Assembly: GCF_000002235.5 (NCBI RefSeq)
Contig: NW_022145606.1
Span: forward strand, 16,880,254-16,944,253
DNA: 64,000 nucleotides
Reading direction: 5' to 3'
Source: Strongylocentrotus purpuratus
Lineage: Eukaryota > Echinodermata > Echinoidea > Camarodonta > Strongylocentrotidae
Under the pieces are notes generated by a model, which worked only from the letters and a program-made list of their open reading frames with translations, did no database searches and was not told the DNA's origin. Below are positions 63,983 to 64,000 of this stretch, piece by piece. Position 1 is the stretch's first letter, and each line of letters opens with the position of its first letter. The translations under genes were made by a program, and so were the position numbers.

Positions 63983-64000
63983 ATTCAGCCAGTATCCCGT
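63983..64000 (+). CDS. possible start of the second coding exon of the plus-strand gene
   Basis: TTTTGTCTGATTCAG just before 63983 looks like an acceptor. Joined in phase 1 to 59539 it would read on as N-S-A-S-I-P. A second AG six bases later would also keep frame (T-S-I-P). Only 18 bases are visible, so this is weak. Confidence 0.3.

Overview
This is a piece of an animal nuclear genome, most likely a sea urchin or a close marine deuterostome. The evidence is split genes with short, well-formed exons, AT-rich introns, and very many short inverted-repeat elements and tRNA-derived SINEs. The species is inferred; no unique marker was seen. No bacterial, viral or CRISPR content was found.

The minus strand carries most of a vinculin gene. 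Fifteen exons can be placed to the base, from the start codon at 48962 down to 10853. They join in a consistent frame into 757 residues that follow the vinculin head: talin-binding D1, the internal repeats, D4, and the first proline-rich piece. Intron 1 is about 20 kb; most others are 0.4-2.3 kb. Three more proline-rich or linker exons (8383-8505, 7278-7421, 6021-6437) and two weaker candidates (4479-4559, 3235-3354) follow. All five start and end in phase 0, so each could be included or skipped without changing frame. The actin-binding tail was not found and should lie beyond position 1. Compared with human vinculin the head has two, not three, of the internal repeats of about 110 residues.

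On the plus strand a second gene starts at 59350, head to head with vinculin. Only its first 63 codons, its leader exon and possibly the first bases of the next exon (63983) are in the window. I do not recognise the protein. The 55.3-57.3 kb stretch is poor in recognisable repeats, richer in CpG and may hold its promoter.

The introns and the intergenic region are filled with at least ten families of short non-autonomous elements. Several share the ends TTAAAGG/CCTTTAA (TTAA targets), and several are nested. There are also three SINE types, two LINE fragments and many simple repeats.

The least expected signal is a set of decayed partial copies ('echoes') of vinculin exons 2, 5 (two copies), 11, 12 and 13. 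Each lies in an adjacent intron, a few hundred bases from its parent and on the same strand. With the array of frame-neutral linker exons, one of which holds a recent in-frame 144-base tandem duplication, they make this locus unusual.
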